Positions 63,127-64,000 of a DNA stretch of 64,000 bases are shown piece by piece. Within the stretch, counting starts at the first letter, position 1. The number at the start of each line of letters is the position of its first letter. Both the position numbers and the translations under genes were made by a program. The stretch spans positions 1,786,673 to 1,850,672 of the forward strand of contig NZ_CP013655.1 in NCBI RefSeq assembly GCF_001465345.1, in the 5' to 3' direction. A model generated the notes under the pieces. The model was not told the DNA's origin. It ran no database searches and was given only the letters and a program-made list of their open reading frames with translations. Source of the DNA: Enterococcus rotai. Lineage in GTDB: Bacteria > Bacillota > Bacilli > Lactobacillales > Enterococcaceae.

Positions 63127-64000
63127 TGGAAACAGTTGACTTAAACAATGTCCCAGAAAAAATCAAAAACATACCTGCAAATGACTTTCAGCCTTTGGAT
63201 ACATCAACAACCAAGGAACGTGAACGAATTGCAACGCCATCACTAAGCTTTTTACAAGATTCTTGGCGTCGTTTGAAAAAGAATAAAGCTGCTGTAATTT
63301 CGTTGATTTTACTCGGAATCATCATCTTTATTTCAATTATTACTATTTGGGTCTCACCTCATGATCCAACACAACAAAATGTAGCGTACATCAACTTGCC
63401 ACCGCGTATTCCATTTTTAGATAGTATCAATGGATTTAACGGTACAGCGAATGTGGCTGGTAAAATGGTCGATAAATACGCCCAAGCAAATGTTCCTGAT
63501 AATGTTAACTTTTACCTTGGAACAGACGGCTTAGGTCGTGACGTATTGAGCCGTTTATTCATGGGAACTCGTATCTCATTATTGATTGCATTTATCGCAG
63601 CATTACTTGATATTACGATCGGTGTAACATACGGTTTGATCTCAGGATTACTAGGCGGACGTGTGGATACGGTGATGCAACGTATCTTGGAAGTTCTTTC
63701 AGGAATTCCTAACCTTGTTGTGATGATTTTGATGCTGACTGTTTTTGATCCAGGTATTTTGTCAATCGTGTTAGCGATGGTTATTACAAACTGGATTTCA
63801 ATGGCCAGAATCGTTCGGGCTCAGACCTTGAAATTAAAAGATCAAGAATTTGTTTTAGCTGCCCAAACATTAGGAGAATCTCGTTTGAAGATCGCTGTTA
63901 AACATATTTTACCGAATATTTCCAGCGTAATTATCGTTCAAATGATGTTCAGTATCCCGTCAGCAATTTTCTTCGAAGCGTTTCTAAGTTTCATCGGTTT
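63126..64000 (+). CDS. oppC: oligopeptide ABC transporter permease OppC, cut by window edge
   Basis: ATG 63126 shares its A with the oppB stop. The frame is open to the window end (291 codons). Hydrophilic N-terminus, then SWRRLKKNKAAVISLILLGIIIF, WVSPHDPTQQN, the LGTDGLGRDVLSRLFMGTRISL signature of DppC/OppC permeases, and the EAA loop LAAQTLGESRLKIAVKHILPN. The C-terminal end and the ATPases oppD/oppF should follow outside. Confidence 0.95.
   Translation, partial: METVDLNNVPEKIKNIPANDFQPLDTSTTKERERIATPSLSFLQDSWRRLKKNKAAVISLILLGIIIFISIITIWVSPHDPTQQNVAYINLPPRIPFLDSINGFNGTANVAGKMVDKYAQANVPDNVNFYLGTDGLGRDVLSRLFMGTRISLLIAFIAALLDITIGVTYGLISGLLGGRVDTVMQRILEVLSGIPNLVVMILMLTVFDPGILSIVLAMVITNWISMARIVRAQTLKLKDQEFVLAAQTLGESRLKIAVKHILPNISSVIIVQMMFSIPSAIFFEAFLSFIG

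Overview
This window looks like chromosome from a low-GC Gram-positive of the genus Enterococcus, probably a relative of E. faecalis. The gene order matches what I recall of that group: P-type ATPase–kup, tgt–yajC–adhE, the mevalonate operon mvk–mvaD–mvaK2–fni, then oppA-oppB-oppC. Protein families, AGGAGG ribosome sites, frequent TTG/GTG starts and AT-rich intergenic DNA agree. I could not run a search, so the species is not fixed.

Layout. 1-4.2 kb: end of a PilZ-type glycosyltransferase with two exported proteins, then a PadR/DUF4097 envelope-stress-like pair. 4.2-8.3 kb: a TPR protein, a gene-poor patch, a VOC dioxygenase with a palindromic operator, queA and an Spx paralogue. 8.6-15.6 kb: an accessory block with a MerR-GNAT-hydrolase operon, a stripped-down class II lanthipeptide locus (lanM plus a separately transcribed 57-residue precursor with a single Cys), an XRE/membrane-protein pair and a possible short minus-strand transcript. 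15.7-24.4 kb: P-type cation ATPase, a yybP-ykoY (Mn2+) riboswitch and structured 121-bp repeats ahead of kup, a CNNM/CorC protein, a hydroxyacid dehydrogenase and queH. 24.4-27.7 kb: metE-metF behind a near-perfect MET-box.

28.3-38.4 kb is a surface/biofilm operon: a SipW-type signal peptidase, three TasA/BsaA-like exported subunits, an FPQTG sortase substrate, a 1716-residue SpaA-repeat protein with homogenised and partly deleted repeats, and a lipoprotein. 38.5-42 kb: aminotransferase and a glutamine-type ABC transporter with a fused binding protein-permease. 42-48.2 kb: GldA-like dehydrogenase, tgt, yajC, a comN-like gene that appears to start at ATC, and adhE with two Rex sites and a candidate cre. 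48.3-51.8 kb: GNAT, rtcB with a structured leader and mini-ORFs, VOC and Nudix proteins. 51.8-59.4 kb, minus strand: the mevalonate pathway downstream of a TctA-type permease under a Fur-like palindrome, then pentapeptide-repeat and FUSC-type proteins. 59.5-64 kb: a second set of the structured repeats, oppA, a DUF3899-type protein, oppB and the start of oppC.

The strongest candidates for something undescribed are the minimal lanthipeptide locus, the manganese riboswitch placed before a potassium transporter, the covarying repeat family, and the SipW/SpaA matrix operon. No tRNA, rRNA, CRISPR array, prophage or intact insertion sequence was seen.
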